64,000 nucleotides of DNA from Chrysaora quinquecirrha (GCA_014526335.1 JACTAT010000285.1:535297-599296), one strand, 5' to 3'. Counted from the stretch's first letter, positions 35,501 to 47,176 are shown. A program made the numbers and translations. The notes: generated by a model not told the origin, from the letters alone.

Positions 35501-36268
35501 ATGAAAAGATTAAATAAACATAAGATTAAGAAGAAAAAGAAGATAAAAGGAGGAGGGCTTTTCAAAAATTTACAACATTGGATTCTTAAAACTGGAATCA
35601 GAATTACTCCAATTGCCGGCTTTCAGAAGGCTTTAAAACCAAAAGTTAAATTAAAAGGAGCAAAAATGATTAAACCATTACAATTTGTACCTTGAGAATT
35701 TTGGAGAGCTGCGGGTGCTCCTAAAATTTCATTGGATAAATTTGTTTATGCTAATGATCTGTTAAAAAAGAATAGACCATCTTTAGCGCGTCAATTAAAA
35801 AAAGAAACATGTAAAATTAAATTAATGGCTAGTTTAGCAGCAAGTGTAATCGCATCTATTGTTATTGATGATATGTTAAAAGATGATGGAGGGAAAGAAG
35901 TGGCAGAAATGATGGGTGGGGGATATAAGTTTACGAAACAACGTTTAAATCATCATTTGAAGAAGATGGGGTCAGCATTAACATGTGTGGCTGTTCGTCA
36001 AGCTTTAAGAAGAGGTGGACAAATGGCTGATAAAAGACTTACAAAACAAGCAGTTAAAAGATTGGCAATCAAAGGAGCAAAATCAGCTGCAAAAGCCGCT
36101 GACGCAGGTGGAACAGGATTAGCTGCTGATGCAATTCTTCAAAAGAAGAAAATTAATGGAAATGGATCTAATGGTAAAGTAAAGAAGAGAATGAAAAGGA
36201 TGAATAGCAAAAGAAAGAGATTATCAACAAAACAATTAATAAAAGATTTTCGTATTCTTCATTGTTAA
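35501..36268 (+). pseudogene. Basic core/minor-capsid-like protein with in-frame TGA
   Basis: One continuous frame of 255 codons except for TGA at 35693-35695. The N-terminus is strongly basic (MKRLNKHKIKKKKKIKGGG) with an amphipathic FKNLQHWILK segment. The C-terminal part has an Ala-rich hydrophobic stretch (LAASVIASIVIDDML), a GGGYKF loop and a Lys/Arg-rich tail. This composition fits DNA-binding or membrane-active minor capsid proteins of adenovirus-like elements (pVI or core type). Family not firmly recognised. Next on the right, and convergent, is the polymerase gene. Confidence 0.55.
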
Positions 36269-36319
36269 ATACTTTCATTAGTAATAGAATAATATCAACT
36301 AACGGTTTATTTATGAAGT

Positions 36320-36611
36320 TAAATTTCTAAAGGGATGGTGCTGATTCCATCTTCTAACACTATTCTTTTACAATTGTGTAAATGCTCTTTTCTCTTGTTC
36401 GTATTGCCATACTGTGCCATACTTTCTTTTTAGTCCTCTGTTTGTTGCTAAAATAGTTTTTTGTTATCCAACGCATCTTTGTACAATTTCATCTGATTCT
36501 CTCCATCAAATTGTTTTTTTTTTGTATTCCCTTCATGCTAAATTTAAAAGTTTTATTATCTTAATTTTCAATGATATAAGTTTTGCTATTTAAGCTTAGG
36601 CCGACGGAAAT
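36320..36611 (-). pseudogene. DNA polymerase B, C-terminal end
   Basis: Minus-strand translation shows SKTYIIEN, then FKFSMKGIQK, then (next frame) an NRG-like segment, REK-x-IYTIV and finally a frame with ILVLEDGIST-like residues ending in P-L-E-I at about 36328. This matches the thumb end of protein-primed DNA polymerase B from Polinton/adintovirus-like elements. The break at 36611 is the left end of the inserted DDE transposon; the rest of the gene is at 42132-43346. Confidence 0.72.
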
Positions 36612-39600
36612 TTTATATTAGTTTAGCATCACTTTCCTCCTGTAAATGTCATGCGGCATGTTTTCATTATTCATTATTCATTATTTTTGTTATAGTGCCA
36701 TATATAGCTGAAAAACGCATCAAATACACCATTTTGCACTATAATCACTGATTAATATCGGAACAAATTCATCCAAACATGTTCGACAGAGATCCTGCCT
36801 GTCCGAGATTCGGTACTAGTTTGAGCTTTCACATTACTTGAGACCTACTTTTTCTTCAAACGCAATTTCAATAGAAGAAATTTTCATGAACTTAGTTTCG
36901 CAAATTATTCCACAAATTTGGCTGTTTCATCGTGTATCTCATAGGAAAACGAAACCATAACTCTATTACTAGACTGTACTAGAGTATTCAAAATCGCGGG
37001 ATATATTTCTTTTTTATATTTCTTTCTGAATGCAAAGAAAAAAGCAGAGGAGAAAAATCAGAAAAAGATAACCATGAGGTCATTTATTTTGTTTCAAATT
37101 CACACTCGTTTGACAACTTGAGGTAAATCACAATCTACACACTGTGGATAGGTGTTAGCGCTTTCATCTGCATCGGCGAGGTACCATCCACAATGAATGC
37201 AGATAGGTTCGTATCCGCACGAATAGTACAACTTCTCCACTGGGTCGGCCCAGTCGTGGTCTTTCACGAAAATTTCGATCCCGAATCCAAACTGCACACT
37301 CTCTGAAAAAAATTTCATAAAACATACCATTGAAAATACGAACGAGATTACATCCTTCCTGTCATTAGAGACACTAATCATGTTTGAATTGATGAAAAAA
37401 TGAAATATTTTTAAAGCAGATGACCTCAACTAACCCAAAAGTAATCCACAAGTGTAACTGAGATTTGTCAATACATTTTCCACAGCTTGTCGTTGTTGTT
37501 TTTTCAATTTCTTCTTCGAAAAAACCAGGCGCCATTTATTGCACTCTTCACATTGGAGCATAAGATCTGTGTTCTTTGCATGTTGGACAGATGGAGAAAA
37601 TCCTAATTTTTCACGGTCTTTAGCTGTACGAGAAGCCAAACTTGGATGATTCTAAATAAAAATAATAATGTTTCATGTAATTTCTTGGTAACGAAAAATA
37701 CAGTCGAATTTCTAGTAAGTGTGGCGTCACAAGACTTTACAATAAAAGAAACTTTTAAGTCTGCTTTTCTAACTTCTTACTGAATAAATCTCAATAAACA
37801 TGTATTTCATCACAAAGAGACATCAAAATCTCCATCACGTGTAAACTCTTCTCCCTCTACTACCCACATCATTGTTCTAAATTGCTTGAGTCTACATTCC
37901 TCTATCTCTCCTTTGCAGCACCCTCACATAAGACGTAAACAAAGTGCCATTTAATCGTTTCAAACAAGAAAATTGTATACAAAAACTCTTACGTCTTTGG
38001 TTGCTTTGCCATACATTTTGTCAAATGGTTTGTAATGACCATCAATTTCCAGTTCGGGATCTGGCAGAAATGGCAAAGTCTTGCATCTTTCACTAATGAA
38101 AGGCCTGAATTTGTACAAAATTTAAAGCAAATAAAGGTCTGATGTACAGATAGATCAATTTAAAATTTACTTAAGGAAATTCGTTTTTATATATAAAACA
38201 AAAATAAACTTACCCACAAAGGTCACACGATGCACATTTTTTAATTTGAAGTGTATAATGTGTTTCCTTGCAATGGCCTTCTAAAAACTTTTTAAGTGAT
38301 GTATAGTCTTTCAAGGCTTTTTTGGTTGTCTTATTCTTCTAAAAAAACCAATATGTTTAGGATAGAATTATATGAAAAATGTTTGGGTCCAAATTCGACC
38401 GTTAAGACCGTTAAGAAACGACGAGTTTGATAGCTTACTTGGATGTTACTATCGATTTCTTTAATTCGTGTCCACAGCTCGTCAATACTTTCGCCTGATG
38501 CTGCATTGTACACGCTGAAAGGTGTTTCTTTTAATGACAACCTTTTCATTTGCGATTCAAGCAATTCGACAGGGTCACTTAACGATTATTTCATTTCCAT
38601 CTTTAAATTTTCCGTCTTTAAGGCATCCCTCACTTCTTTAACGGTGTTGGCTTTGGCTATAGATGAAAAAAAGGAATAAACACTAAAACACTATTTCTAC
38701 TAGATTTAGTAAATTCCCAGCTTCGAACGGAAAACTACAAAAAAGCTTTGATAGTTTAATTGGGCGGTATACAATTCAAAAGAACGAAGTTCAAGTATAA
38801 CATTTAAGAACATAGCGACTGACTTACAAACAGCTTTTTCAAATTCTTCGGACATCTTTCTTCTCATTACACCAACGCCTTGGAGACCAATGTTAACGAT
38901 GCTCATGATTCGCTCTACAGGGTTGGCCCATGAGTCGCTTGGAGCTGTCCTCAGGGCTATGAGTAGGTCCAAGTTCAATTCTCAAAACAAAGCAATCAAT
39001 GCTATTTTGACAGATAAATAATTCACACGATGATCCGGACCACCATCAGTATACATTAGAAGAACGGGGTTTACAGTTGCTGAAAGAAAAGGAAAAACAC
39101 CCTTGTTTACCAAGGATAAAATGCACAGAGCCAAAAAGAGATATACAAAGACAAAATGATCAACATAAAATACATCAAATAAACAGCCATATTTGTAAAT
39201 ACACATCTTTTTATAACTAATAAGGAACTTAGAGGCTCAAACTGTAGAAAAAAAAGGAACTTGAGAATGAGAGCAAAACTAAGGTTCCTTATGAAAAAGA
39301 CGTGTATATAAAAAATAATGCATTTTCTACCTTGCCCTTGGAGGATTTCTTTGAGCTCACAGCTATGTCTCAAAGCTGAAGAGGGTTGTAAAGCTGAATC
39401 TTTGAAGCCAGTGCAAACATTTCCTCAATAGAACGAGTCTTTGATGGTATCAGGAATGTTTATCTAAAAAATTGATAATACCAAAATTTTATATTTGTGT
39501 ATCTTAGTTGGAAAATTATCACAAAAAAAACAAAGTGAGGTTTTTTCCAAACGATTCGTGTCGTGAACTTACAAGTAAATGAACAGTTGGAATGATTGAA

Positions 39601-42131
39601 TATTTGGTGAAGTCATGATCACCAACTGCCATGACTTGGTTATCACCAGCAATAACCTTTTTCCCTCTTTCTGCCGCAGCAACAGGGTATGATGGCTTGC
39701 CGCACTTGATCTTGTGTTTGTCAACCATGCTGACTAACGTCACAATATCTTTCTGCTTTACAGCATATTCGCGCATATATTTCCAACTTGCAGCGCAATA
39801 ATGAGAATCGACATGTCGAATCCCAACCTGAAAAACGAAATAAGAGTCTTAAAGGAAAGAGCAGATCGAACAAACATTTCTGTGAATGTGGTTTTTTTTG
39901 CAACGTCTTGCAGTAATAAATTTTGGCTACCAATTTTCAAATAACTAGAAATTTACATCCACAAAATTGTTGGTCCGATTAACGCTAAAATGCATCTTAA
40001 CAGTTTTTTAAGCGAACAAATAAAAAAGTATATGAACCAGAATGTATGCAAGAAAAAAAGTATTGATTTAGTTTGCTTAAACTTACTTGTCTCTTTTGAA
40101 CCATCATTTTTATTTTAATTCGTCCCTTGTAATACGTTTGGGTTTAACGGTTGAAATTGATAGCGTAGCCATTTTACTGATGGTATTGGTGTGCCTTGGG
40201 GTACCAACTCGACCACCCGTTTGTGCAAGTCTGCAAAACTTATGGCTTTGGCGAGATACAACTGCTCACCATGTCTCCGATCCTGACACGTGACGCCAAC
40301 ATCATTTGACAGATATTTTTCTGTTTCTTCAAAGAACAGTTTGAATTTGTCTTGTGTTTTCTTTCCAGGTTGCGGTTGGTTTCGCAGATCAACTAAAATT
40401 CCACTATCTTCGGCAAGAAGAGCAAATTCCATACGCTGGTCGATTTCAGCAGTTGTGAGATTTATCGCAGCTGACTTGTCATTAGTCAAATCTCTAAACA
40501 TTGCCCTAAGACTAACTTTTGACGATGTCACATATCCAAATGAATCTTGGAAAGCTTTTTTTGTAATTCTCCATTCAAAGTTGGGAATTTCTTTTTCAAT
40601 ACTTTTTATGACGTCGGTTGATTTCTTGATGAGCTCAGACTCGCTGTCATCTGTTATACCCCATACAAAATGTAGCGCTGGTTTTTGTCCACCAGGAATA
40701 TATACATAGTGCACAGATTTTACAGACAACCCTGTAAGGTGTAAATGTGTGTGAATCAGCGTGTACAGCTCTTTCCTATCCTTGAATTCAATGAATTCTA
40801 AGACATTTAAGGCATGAAAAGGTTCAGAATCTGCAATTTTTTCATTGAGTGATGACAGCTATGGATGTGGAGCTTCCTTCACAGGGAGAACTTTGACATT
40901 TACTTTTTCTTCAAAGCCACTGTGAGGGGTGGCATGTAATTTGATCATTTTTGAATTTGTCATGGCGAGAGAGGCTGCATAGCTATCCATCGCTTCAGCC
41001 ATTTTAAGGCAATCAATTTTCAATTACCACCACTCCACTGCTTTCCCAAACACCATTGCTTGAACTACCTCTTTCAAACCAATGGAAAGCTCGGACAATT
41101 TGTTTCCAGAAAGACTCGAAATTTCCCTTTTTCAATGTTTTGATTTCTCCGGCCTGTTGAAACCAAAGAACCTCTTGAAACTATCTGGAAATTTCCGGTT
41201 CGATTCTCTTTCCATGGTTGCAGTTTGGCCATCGACGTACCACAATGCATTGCTTAATCTTTGCAAGAAACGGTTGCCAACAGTTGCAGTACCTTCAGCG
41301 AATGAACAGTTTTGGGATCCCAAATAATTAATGATAACATTATATTGCTCCTCTTTCTGATTCTTTGGAAACTCGATAATTTTAGGTACCAGATTAGCTC
41401 TTTCAGATAGAGCTGAAGACATCAGCAAACTAAAAGCATTAGGTTTTTCTTTGTCCTTGTGTTTTTCGGAACTGCACTCACAATCAGTTTTTACACTTAT
41501 TGTGAAGTACAGCATTCCAAACTGTTTAGCCTTTCCAACGATATCTGTTGAGACAAAGCCATAATTTCTTCCAACAATTTGTAACTTATGGATGTTGTGC
41601 AGTCAATGACTTTTAAATGTTCAATATTGCAGAGTTTTTCTGTTGCTTTAAATTTTGCATGTTCAAATTTACCTACTTTAATTTGTTCCAGCAACTCACT
41701 TACCATCAGGGAATGTTCAATAAGGTCTATAAAAGTCCAAGGCATTAGAACTTCCTGTCCTGAGCGAACTCGCACGCTCACAGTGGTCGCCATTTCAGAT
41801 TTGCTCACTATTGTCCTCTCTCTTTTCATCACGTCAGGAAACGTGGGAAATACTATTCGATTACGTAATCGAATGTTGAATGAAATTTCGCTACCATTAT
41901 TAGATCGGAACACTGGCGAAGTGATTAGACGCATGCAAGAGCAAATTGGACATCATTTTAACCGTGCTGCGATGGTCGGTGGTGGGTAGGCAAGCAAAAT
42001 AAAGTGGATGGTGTATTGTTCTTGTTAAGAATTGTCAATTTGTATTGCAGTAATGAAATTTTTTAAAATAATGAATTTTTTTGTGCAGGCACGTAAAATG
42101 ATGCGGGCCGGTGACGCTAAACTAATATAAA
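36612..42131. mobile_element. 5.5 kb multi-exon DDE transposon inserted in the polymerase gene
   Basis: Inverted ends TTTATATTAGTTTAGCATCA (36612) and TGACGCTAAACTAATATAAA (to 42131), about 20 of 21 positions paired. Polymerase B coding flanks both sides. The only cargo is the multi-exon minus-strand gene described separately. A clear target duplication was not found. This supports reading that gene family, common in cnidarian and other invertebrate genomes, as a mobile element. Confidence 0.75.
37085..41950 (-). CDS. Uncharacterised multi-exon protein with DDE-like core and Cys-rich tail
   Basis: At least eight minus-strand coding blocks separated by AT-rich introns. Order from the N-terminus: 41934-41132 (unknown helical region), about 41030-40115 (IPGGQKPALHFVWGI, LRAMFRDLTNDKS, GEQLYLAKAISFADLH), 39830-39560 (VGDHDFTKYSIIPTVH), 39470-39330, about 39100-38980 (YTDGGPDHRVNYLSVKIALI), 38978-38810 (SDSWANPVERIMSIVN), 38640-38330, then a Cys-rich end (QIKKCASCDLCG; CEECNKWRLVF; CIHCGWY; CVDCDLP at 37110-37640). 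The D, D and E of GDHDFT, TDGGPDH and NPVE are candidate DDE residues. In-frame stops occur near 40860 and 38585. Family known to me only as unnamed invertebrate proteins; exon limits are approximate. Confidence 0.65.
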
Positions 42132-43346
42132 GTTTTCATTAGCCTTATCATATTTGTCCCTTCGAATTCAAGTTTAACGTTTCTCGGAGTACGTTTCCGA
42201 ATTTGGCAGAAGGAGTATTAAAGAATTGTTGTTTTAGATTATCATATTCTCTATTTTCTTTCAATTGTGGTTTGACATTTTCATCAAACGCTTTGCCGTT
42301 TTTAAGCCATATATATAAGCTGTCAGTGCCCATCTTGCAAAATTCGAACGAATTTGGCTCTAGAACTTCAACAAAAAAATCATAATAGCATTGAAGCATT
42401 CTTAGTTTTGCGTAGAATAAAACATTCCAAGTGATATAATGCGCTTCATTTTCATGTATTTTATTTTTTGGAGATATGGCTTCAATTATATTATCTTCAA
42501 GTAATTGTCCATTTAAGATTTGACCAATGTTTTTTTTCTAAACGGTCTTCCTTTCACTAGATAACTTACTTCTCTTTGTTTTGTTTTATTCATGATTGTA
42601 ATTCCAAAAGCCGAAATTCCAATTAACTTTTTTGAGTTTCAGCTCTGATAGAAGAAGATGGATCTTTATCTCCTCGCAGTCTATCTTTAGTGATGTTTTC
42701 CACAAAATCTTTGAAGATGATTTTACTTACTTTTGTACTGTATGAAACATTGTACTTTTGTAATTTTTTATCCATGGTCACGGTACCATTAAGCCAAAGC
42801 AGTGTTTAAACCAAAATATGAATTTATTAATAATCGCCTATCGGCAGTTGAGAACCCACAATCCGCAACCACTTGTTGCATATATTCTCTGATATCGTCG
42901 AATCGCACAGTTGCATTCTTCAATATTGGTGTAAACTCTTTGAATTTCTCTTTCAATTCTTGAATATCAACTTCAAGCGCGCCAAATACCCGCTCATTTC
43001 GTATATCATCAAATAACTGACGTAATGATATCTCACCTTTGTCACTATTATGTATTTTGTTTTGATCTATAAACATGCGTATTTCTTCACCAGCTTTGCT
43101 TTGGAGAAGTTTTTCCACTCACATTCTTTCATTTTTATAATCGTATATCTTCTGTTTTCAAAAAGTTGTCACGTGCTTGATCAAAGCTGCGTATCTCTTC
43201 AGCAGTTAATTTAGACTCCCCTTCAAAATGTGATGCCAAAGTTTTGATTATTTTATTATCAAGACATTCTTTACAAGCATGGTAATAGCAACCGTCAAAT
43301 TCGTAAACAATTCTGTTTACTTCATCGATCCCATCCACAAATATGT
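42132..43346 (-). pseudogene. DNA polymerase B (protein-primed type), N-terminally cut
   Basis: Blocks read on the minus strand: NRIVYEFDGCYYHAC (43290-43330), GALEVDIQELKEKFKEFTPI (about 42940-43000), DIREYM...GF...RRLLINSYFG (about 42800-42890), GDKDPSSSIRAE with ISAFG (palm motif B region, about 42590-42690), and YYDFFVEVLEP...MGTDSLYIWL (42310-42395). Motif C in this family is DTDS; here the first Asp reads Gly, removing a metal ligand. Several frameshifts. The left break at 42131 is the DDE transposon; the right break at 43346 is the junction with the Tc1-like block. Confidence 0.85.
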
Positions 43347-43434
43347 GATCAAGGATTTTCTGTACATTATTCAAAGATCACACCCCCTCCCCCCCTAATC
43401 AATGTTGTTTTCACTAAAAAGTAGTTAGTTTTGT
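43347..43434. repeat. 88 bp direct repeat, left copy
   Basis: Begins GATCAAGGATTTTCTG and ends GTAGTTAGTTTTGT; contains the C-rich inner arm of the block. Identical to 62669-62756. Confidence 0.97.
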
Positions 43435-43579
43435 TCTAGGAGCTCCACTGTTACTATTCCACAACATCGACTAAGGGGGGAGGGGGGCCTTTCAAATTTT
43501 TATCTCTCTAAACGTGAAATTTCATTTAGATAGCAAATTTACAGCACCAATCTCGTAGCCTTTTGCCCAGGATTGTCTC
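43347..43579. repeat. Tc1-type palindromic block A (left-truncated)
   Basis: Inner inverted pair: CCCCTCCCCCCCTAATC (about 43385) against CGACTAAGGGGGGAGGG (43469-43486). The right outer end is CCAGGATTGTCTC followed by TA. The matching left outer end (TA, then GAGACAATCCTGG) is present only in block B at 62639, so block A has lost about 30 bases on its left. Confidence 0.8.
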
Positions 43580-43775
43580 TATATGTGATATATTATTTGG
43601 GTAAAAAAGGCCATAAATGTGGTTAGAATATGCCCCCCTCGCTGTAATTCGGCAAAATTGTAGGAGAGTGAATTGAGAAAACCATATATGGAAATCGTTG
43701 GTATTGGGAAATATAATTTGACGTCAAATGTTAATAGAATGCAAAGAACTTCAGGAATGTTTATTCTGCAAAAAA

Positions 43776-44854
43776 ATGGTTCGACCAAGATGCATAAAAC
43801 CTGAAACGCGAGCTTTGTTTTCTTGCAACAAAATGAAAAAGTGGAAAACATTGGTAAAGAAACTGGAGTTTCAAGGGCACACATTTACAGAATAAGGAAG
43901 GAATCGTTTGAGGCAAGGACAGGAAATTATAAGGGAGGAAAAACAGGGGGAAGGCCATCCAAAATATCACATCGAATGAAGAGGAGGTTGCTTAGACTAA
44001 TAACAACAATACGAAAAGATAATCCCAATTGGACTGTTCAAAGGTTGATGGAGCGCGCAGATTTACGAAATGTGTCTAGAAGAACTGTTACAAGATTTCT
44101 AAATGCAAATGGGTTTAACTATTTACAGGCACGCAAGAAAGGACTCCAGACAGATACTGACAAAAAGAGACGTTTGAAATTCGCAAAAACCGTTAGCAGA
44201 GATCACAGTGAAGACTTTTGGCAATCGAGAATAGCTTTTTATTTAGATGCTGTCGGCTTTGTGTACAAAAGGAATCCTAAAGACCAAGCACTTGCTCCGT
44301 GTGGAAGAGTTTGGAGATCAAAAGCGGAGGGTTTGCTGCAAGGCTGCACTGCAAAAGGACAGGCATGCGGAACAGGGGGCTGCACCATGAAGTTTGTTGT
44401 TGCTATTAGCTTTGGGAAGGGGGTTATTTGCACAGAGTATTACGAAAAAATGAATGGAAAATACTTCTCAAACTTTTTGGACAGAAATTTTCAGTCATTA
44501 GTTGAAGCTTCTGGAAAGAATAGTCGCATGTGGATACAAGATGGAGACCCTTCACAAAATAGTGGTCAGGCAAAACAAGCTATGAAACGTGTAAACTCTG
44601 AACTCTTTCCGATTCCACCAAGAAGTCCAGACATAAATCCTATTGAGAATGTTTTTGCAATGGCGAAAAGAATACTCAAACAAGAAGCGATTGATTGTAA
44701 CATTTCCTATGAATCAAAGGAGCAATTTCAACAAAGAGTTGTGAATGTATTGAAATCTATTCCAGTTGAAAAAATCGATACAATAATTGAGTCAATGCCT
44801 AAACGAATGAAAATGATAATTTCCACCAAGGGGAACGAATTAAGTATTAAATGA
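43776..44854 (+). CDS. Tc1/mariner-like transposase (DD34E), nearly intact
   Basis: Cut-and-paste DDE transposase. ATG at 43776 gives MVRPRCIKPETRAL, followed by a one-base frame change near 43815; from 43823 the frame is open to 44854 (343 codons). Paired helix-turn-helix regions: GKETGVSRAHIYRIRKES, and NVSRRTVTRFLNANG after a GRPSK linker. Catalytic triad: AFYLDAVGF, WIQDGDPSQN and SPDINPIENVF, with 34 residues between the second Asp and Glu. Only the early frame change mars it, so it is young or recently active. It is a divergent relative of the transposase repeated at 47-60 kb. The next gene, Rep, is convergent, 670 bases away. Confidence 0.93.
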
Positions 44855-45100
44855 TTAACAGTCTTACCGTATAATGTAAAGTTTTAGTTACTGTAATGCA
44901 CCAACTTTAATCTTGATTGCCACCAGCAAGACATATACATATTTGTGCCACTATATTTTCTATGTGTTTTTAATTTCTAATTGTAATTGTGTATATGATA
45001 GGATGTACAGTATTGATTGCAACAATGTGTATGCTTGTATGACCAGCAATGGCTTGTTTTCGGAAACAATTTACCTTGCATAATAAACAGATTGTTAATC

Positions 45101-45327
45101 ACGGGTCTGCAATGAGCGCAACGAGTCAGCAAAACGGGTCAGCAATTTGCGATGTTGAAATGCTTTGCTATCAACGGGTCAGCACGAGTCAGCAACACTT
45201 TTTTATAAAATATATATATATATTTTAAAAAAGAAGTGCTGACCCGTGCTGACTCGCTGAGTCCAATAGGATTTTATATGTTTGAACTGCTGACCCGTTT
45301 GCTGACCCGTTGCTGACTCGTTGCTGA
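45101..45327. promoter_or_regulatory. Candidate replication origin: iterons around an AT palindrome
   Basis: Nine-base iterons RGTCAGCA with a preceding G: forward at 45103 (variant), 45123, 45136, 45176 and 45186; inverted (TGCTGACYC) at 45237, 45247, 45288, 45300 and 45311, plus a partial copy at 45322. The inner copies form the arms of a large palindrome whose centre is the AT-rich sequence at about 45200-45232. It lies between the transposase and Rep 3' ends, 200 bases from the Rep stop. Rep proteins of the CRESS group bind iterons beside a hairpin; the role here is inferred. Confidence 0.6.
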
Positions 45328-45526
45328 ATATTTTTATAAAGAGTAAATGTGCTCACTACCCATCAAGTACACATGTATAACATAACAAAATAGAGATTAC
45401 AATGAGCTGTCATAGCTAACTGACAGAAGGGGTCTTTTCATACTTATGTTAACTTTTTAAATGCAAACGTGAAAACAGGAAAATTAGAATGAATACAAAT
45501 GTACGATATTCAGTGTCATGATGAAA

Positions 45527-46362
45527 TTAAATGTCACGTCCCATCATGACTAATTCTGAAAAACATCTCTTGCATTTTGGTATGTCCTTTTGATCATATT
45601 CGGGTATTTGATGCCGAAATTCAAAAATTCGCCATCTTGCTTCCATCATCTCATTTTCTTTCTCATCTGTCGTGTTGTACTTTCCAATGTACCGAATGCG
45701 CTCTTTGCTTGTTGCCAAAATGGGTGTGTCCTTGTCAAAATAGATGTCTTGAGCATATGTTGATTTCGGTGCAGAAAAATGAAGTGGTTGGCCTTCTAGC
45801 AGTAGTAGCATGTCCTTCCATGCCAAGATCTCATTGCTATACCTAAAGTCGTTTAAGAAGATAATTTCTGCCTTTTCTGCCCCTATACAAGCGTAACTCG
45901 TGTTTGCAGGGTTAATGAACGTTATGAAGATATCATTCAAGGGGTTAAGCATAAACGTTTTCCCAGAGTTAGCTGGGCCAATTATCATCAAATTGCGATA
46001 TTTTCCACGTCCCTTCAACAACAGCTCTCTCAATGATACTGCGAATACAAAGACATTGATACTGTTATTTCTCAACACTTCCAATGCACAGGTTATCCAA
46101 TTCCTGTGGCAACCAAATGTACAATCCTGCTCCAGTTCCTTTTGTATCATTTCCATTCTTGTTGTCTTGCTCCTTTCGATAGCTTGAGGTGCATGCTCCA
46201 TTTTCCAAGCTGAGCTTAACAAGTCATTTAGACTTTTCTGCGACTTTCCAAGAATGAACATAGCCAGATCAGTTTTCCCTTCGTTTTTCTGCTCCTTAGC
46301 AAGTGCGTATAGTTCGTTGTCTACTTTTATGTTCTTCGCTACAATAAGCTCGGCAACATCTA
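45527..46362 (-). pseudogene. CRESS-type Rep, SF3 helicase half (gene split by array)
   Basis: Replication initiator helicase domain. Residue numbers refer to the frame that runs into the array: Walker A GPANSGKT (138-145), Walker B EIIFLNDF (165-172), motif C region PILATSKERIR (213-223) and a C-terminal Cys pair PKCKRCF (about 271-277). Motif C normally ends in Asn; here that position reads Lys. The open frame is uninterrupted, so the gene was intact when hit. The first nine codons of the frame belong to the inserted repeat. The nuclease half is at 61690-62211; reading phase on the two sides agrees if one TA is kept. Confidence 0.88.
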
Positions 46363-46647
46363 CAATGCCGGCCAGAATTTGTTGGAACACCCATCATATT
46401 TCCAGCCTTTTTCCCATGAAAGAGTGTTTACAATTCCAAGCACAAATCACGGACTCAATCCCCCCTCCCCCTGAAAACAATGTTGTTTTCTTATGTCGAA
46501 GGGTGCTACTGCGTGATGTGAATGTTGATATGCAGCTGAAAAGGTTTTATCATACAGTAAACCAACATTGTTTTCAGAGGGGGGAGGGGAGTTGTTACGT
46601 TGAGTAGAAAATTCAATCTAGCGTTCCAAGTAATCTGGCAGGCATTG
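46363..46647. repeat. Array block 1 (representative)
   Basis: Outer inverted ends CAATGCCGGCCAGAATTTG and CAAGTAATCTGGCAGGCATTG; inner inverted pair CCCCCTCCCCCTGAAAACAA and TTGTTTTCAGAGGGGGGAGG around about 85 bp of spacer. In internal copies the inverted symmetry continues about 40 bp into the core (TTCAGA before, TCTGAA after). Short frames here are repeat translation. Confidence 0.9.
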
Positions 46648-47176
46648 TCTGAAGTCTGAATTTCTTGTTTTTCGAGATATGAGAATGAAATTAAGCACCA
46701 AGAGTAAACTTGACACGCTTGTTTCAAAAATGACATCAGTTTTTATGTGGGTGGTTGTTGTGACGTCATAATTTGCCACTGAAGCCACGAGCGCATACAT
46801 CGGTGTGGACGGGCACGAAAAATATACAGAACGGTCTTGAAATAAGAAAGAGCTTGGGTATCGGCCTTCGGGAAGCCTATGTAGCTCTTTGCAATTGATA
46901 GCAAGTTGTCTACGCTTGTAGTTACCAGGTATTGACAAAGATATTAGGCTTCAAACGCGAAAATGTGTATTGCATGAAAACGAGGCTGTATTAAAGGCTC
47001 CTCGCTCGAGTTGAACAGTGAAGGTGAGGCTGCAAAGTTATAGAATGTGACGTTTAATAAGACATCCCCAAAAGACATTTTTACTGTTAACGAACTGAGA
47101 AATGAAATTTAGACTGTTTTCATATATGAGTCGAGGCGGTTGTTTTATGCTATCGTAGTATATATTGTCTTCTGCA

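Larger units (their letters stand above)
31488..43346. mobile_element. Polinton/adintovirus-like endogenous viral element, decayed
   Basis: A gene set found together only in Polinton/Maverick and adintovirus-like elements: double-jelly-roll-type capsid, adenain-like protease, small basic capsid or core proteins (all rightward), and protein-primed-type DNA polymerase B (leftward, convergent). Every conserved gene carries frameshifts, stops or active-site changes. No integrase or packaging ATPase is visible; the polymerase N-terminus and anything beyond it are cut at 43346. Terminal inverted repeats were not found, so both limits are estimates: the left is the satellite edge, the right the junction with the Rep-bearing unit. 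A 5.5 kb DDE transposon sits inside. Confidence 0.85.

Noticed and set aside
31488..43346. Polinton-type AGT... terminal repeats at the 31.49 kb edge
   Set aside because: AGTAGTATATAATGGGG at the left edge has no inverted partner in the window.
45101..45327. RGTCAGCA repeats as a CRISPR or simple satellite
   Set aside because: The word is 9 bases, in two opposed clusters around a palindrome, with no spacers of regular length.
46618..46938. Minus-strand 106-codon frame repeated in each array unit
   Set aside because: Covers a block end and the non-coding leader of the core, varies in frame among copies, and has no domain.
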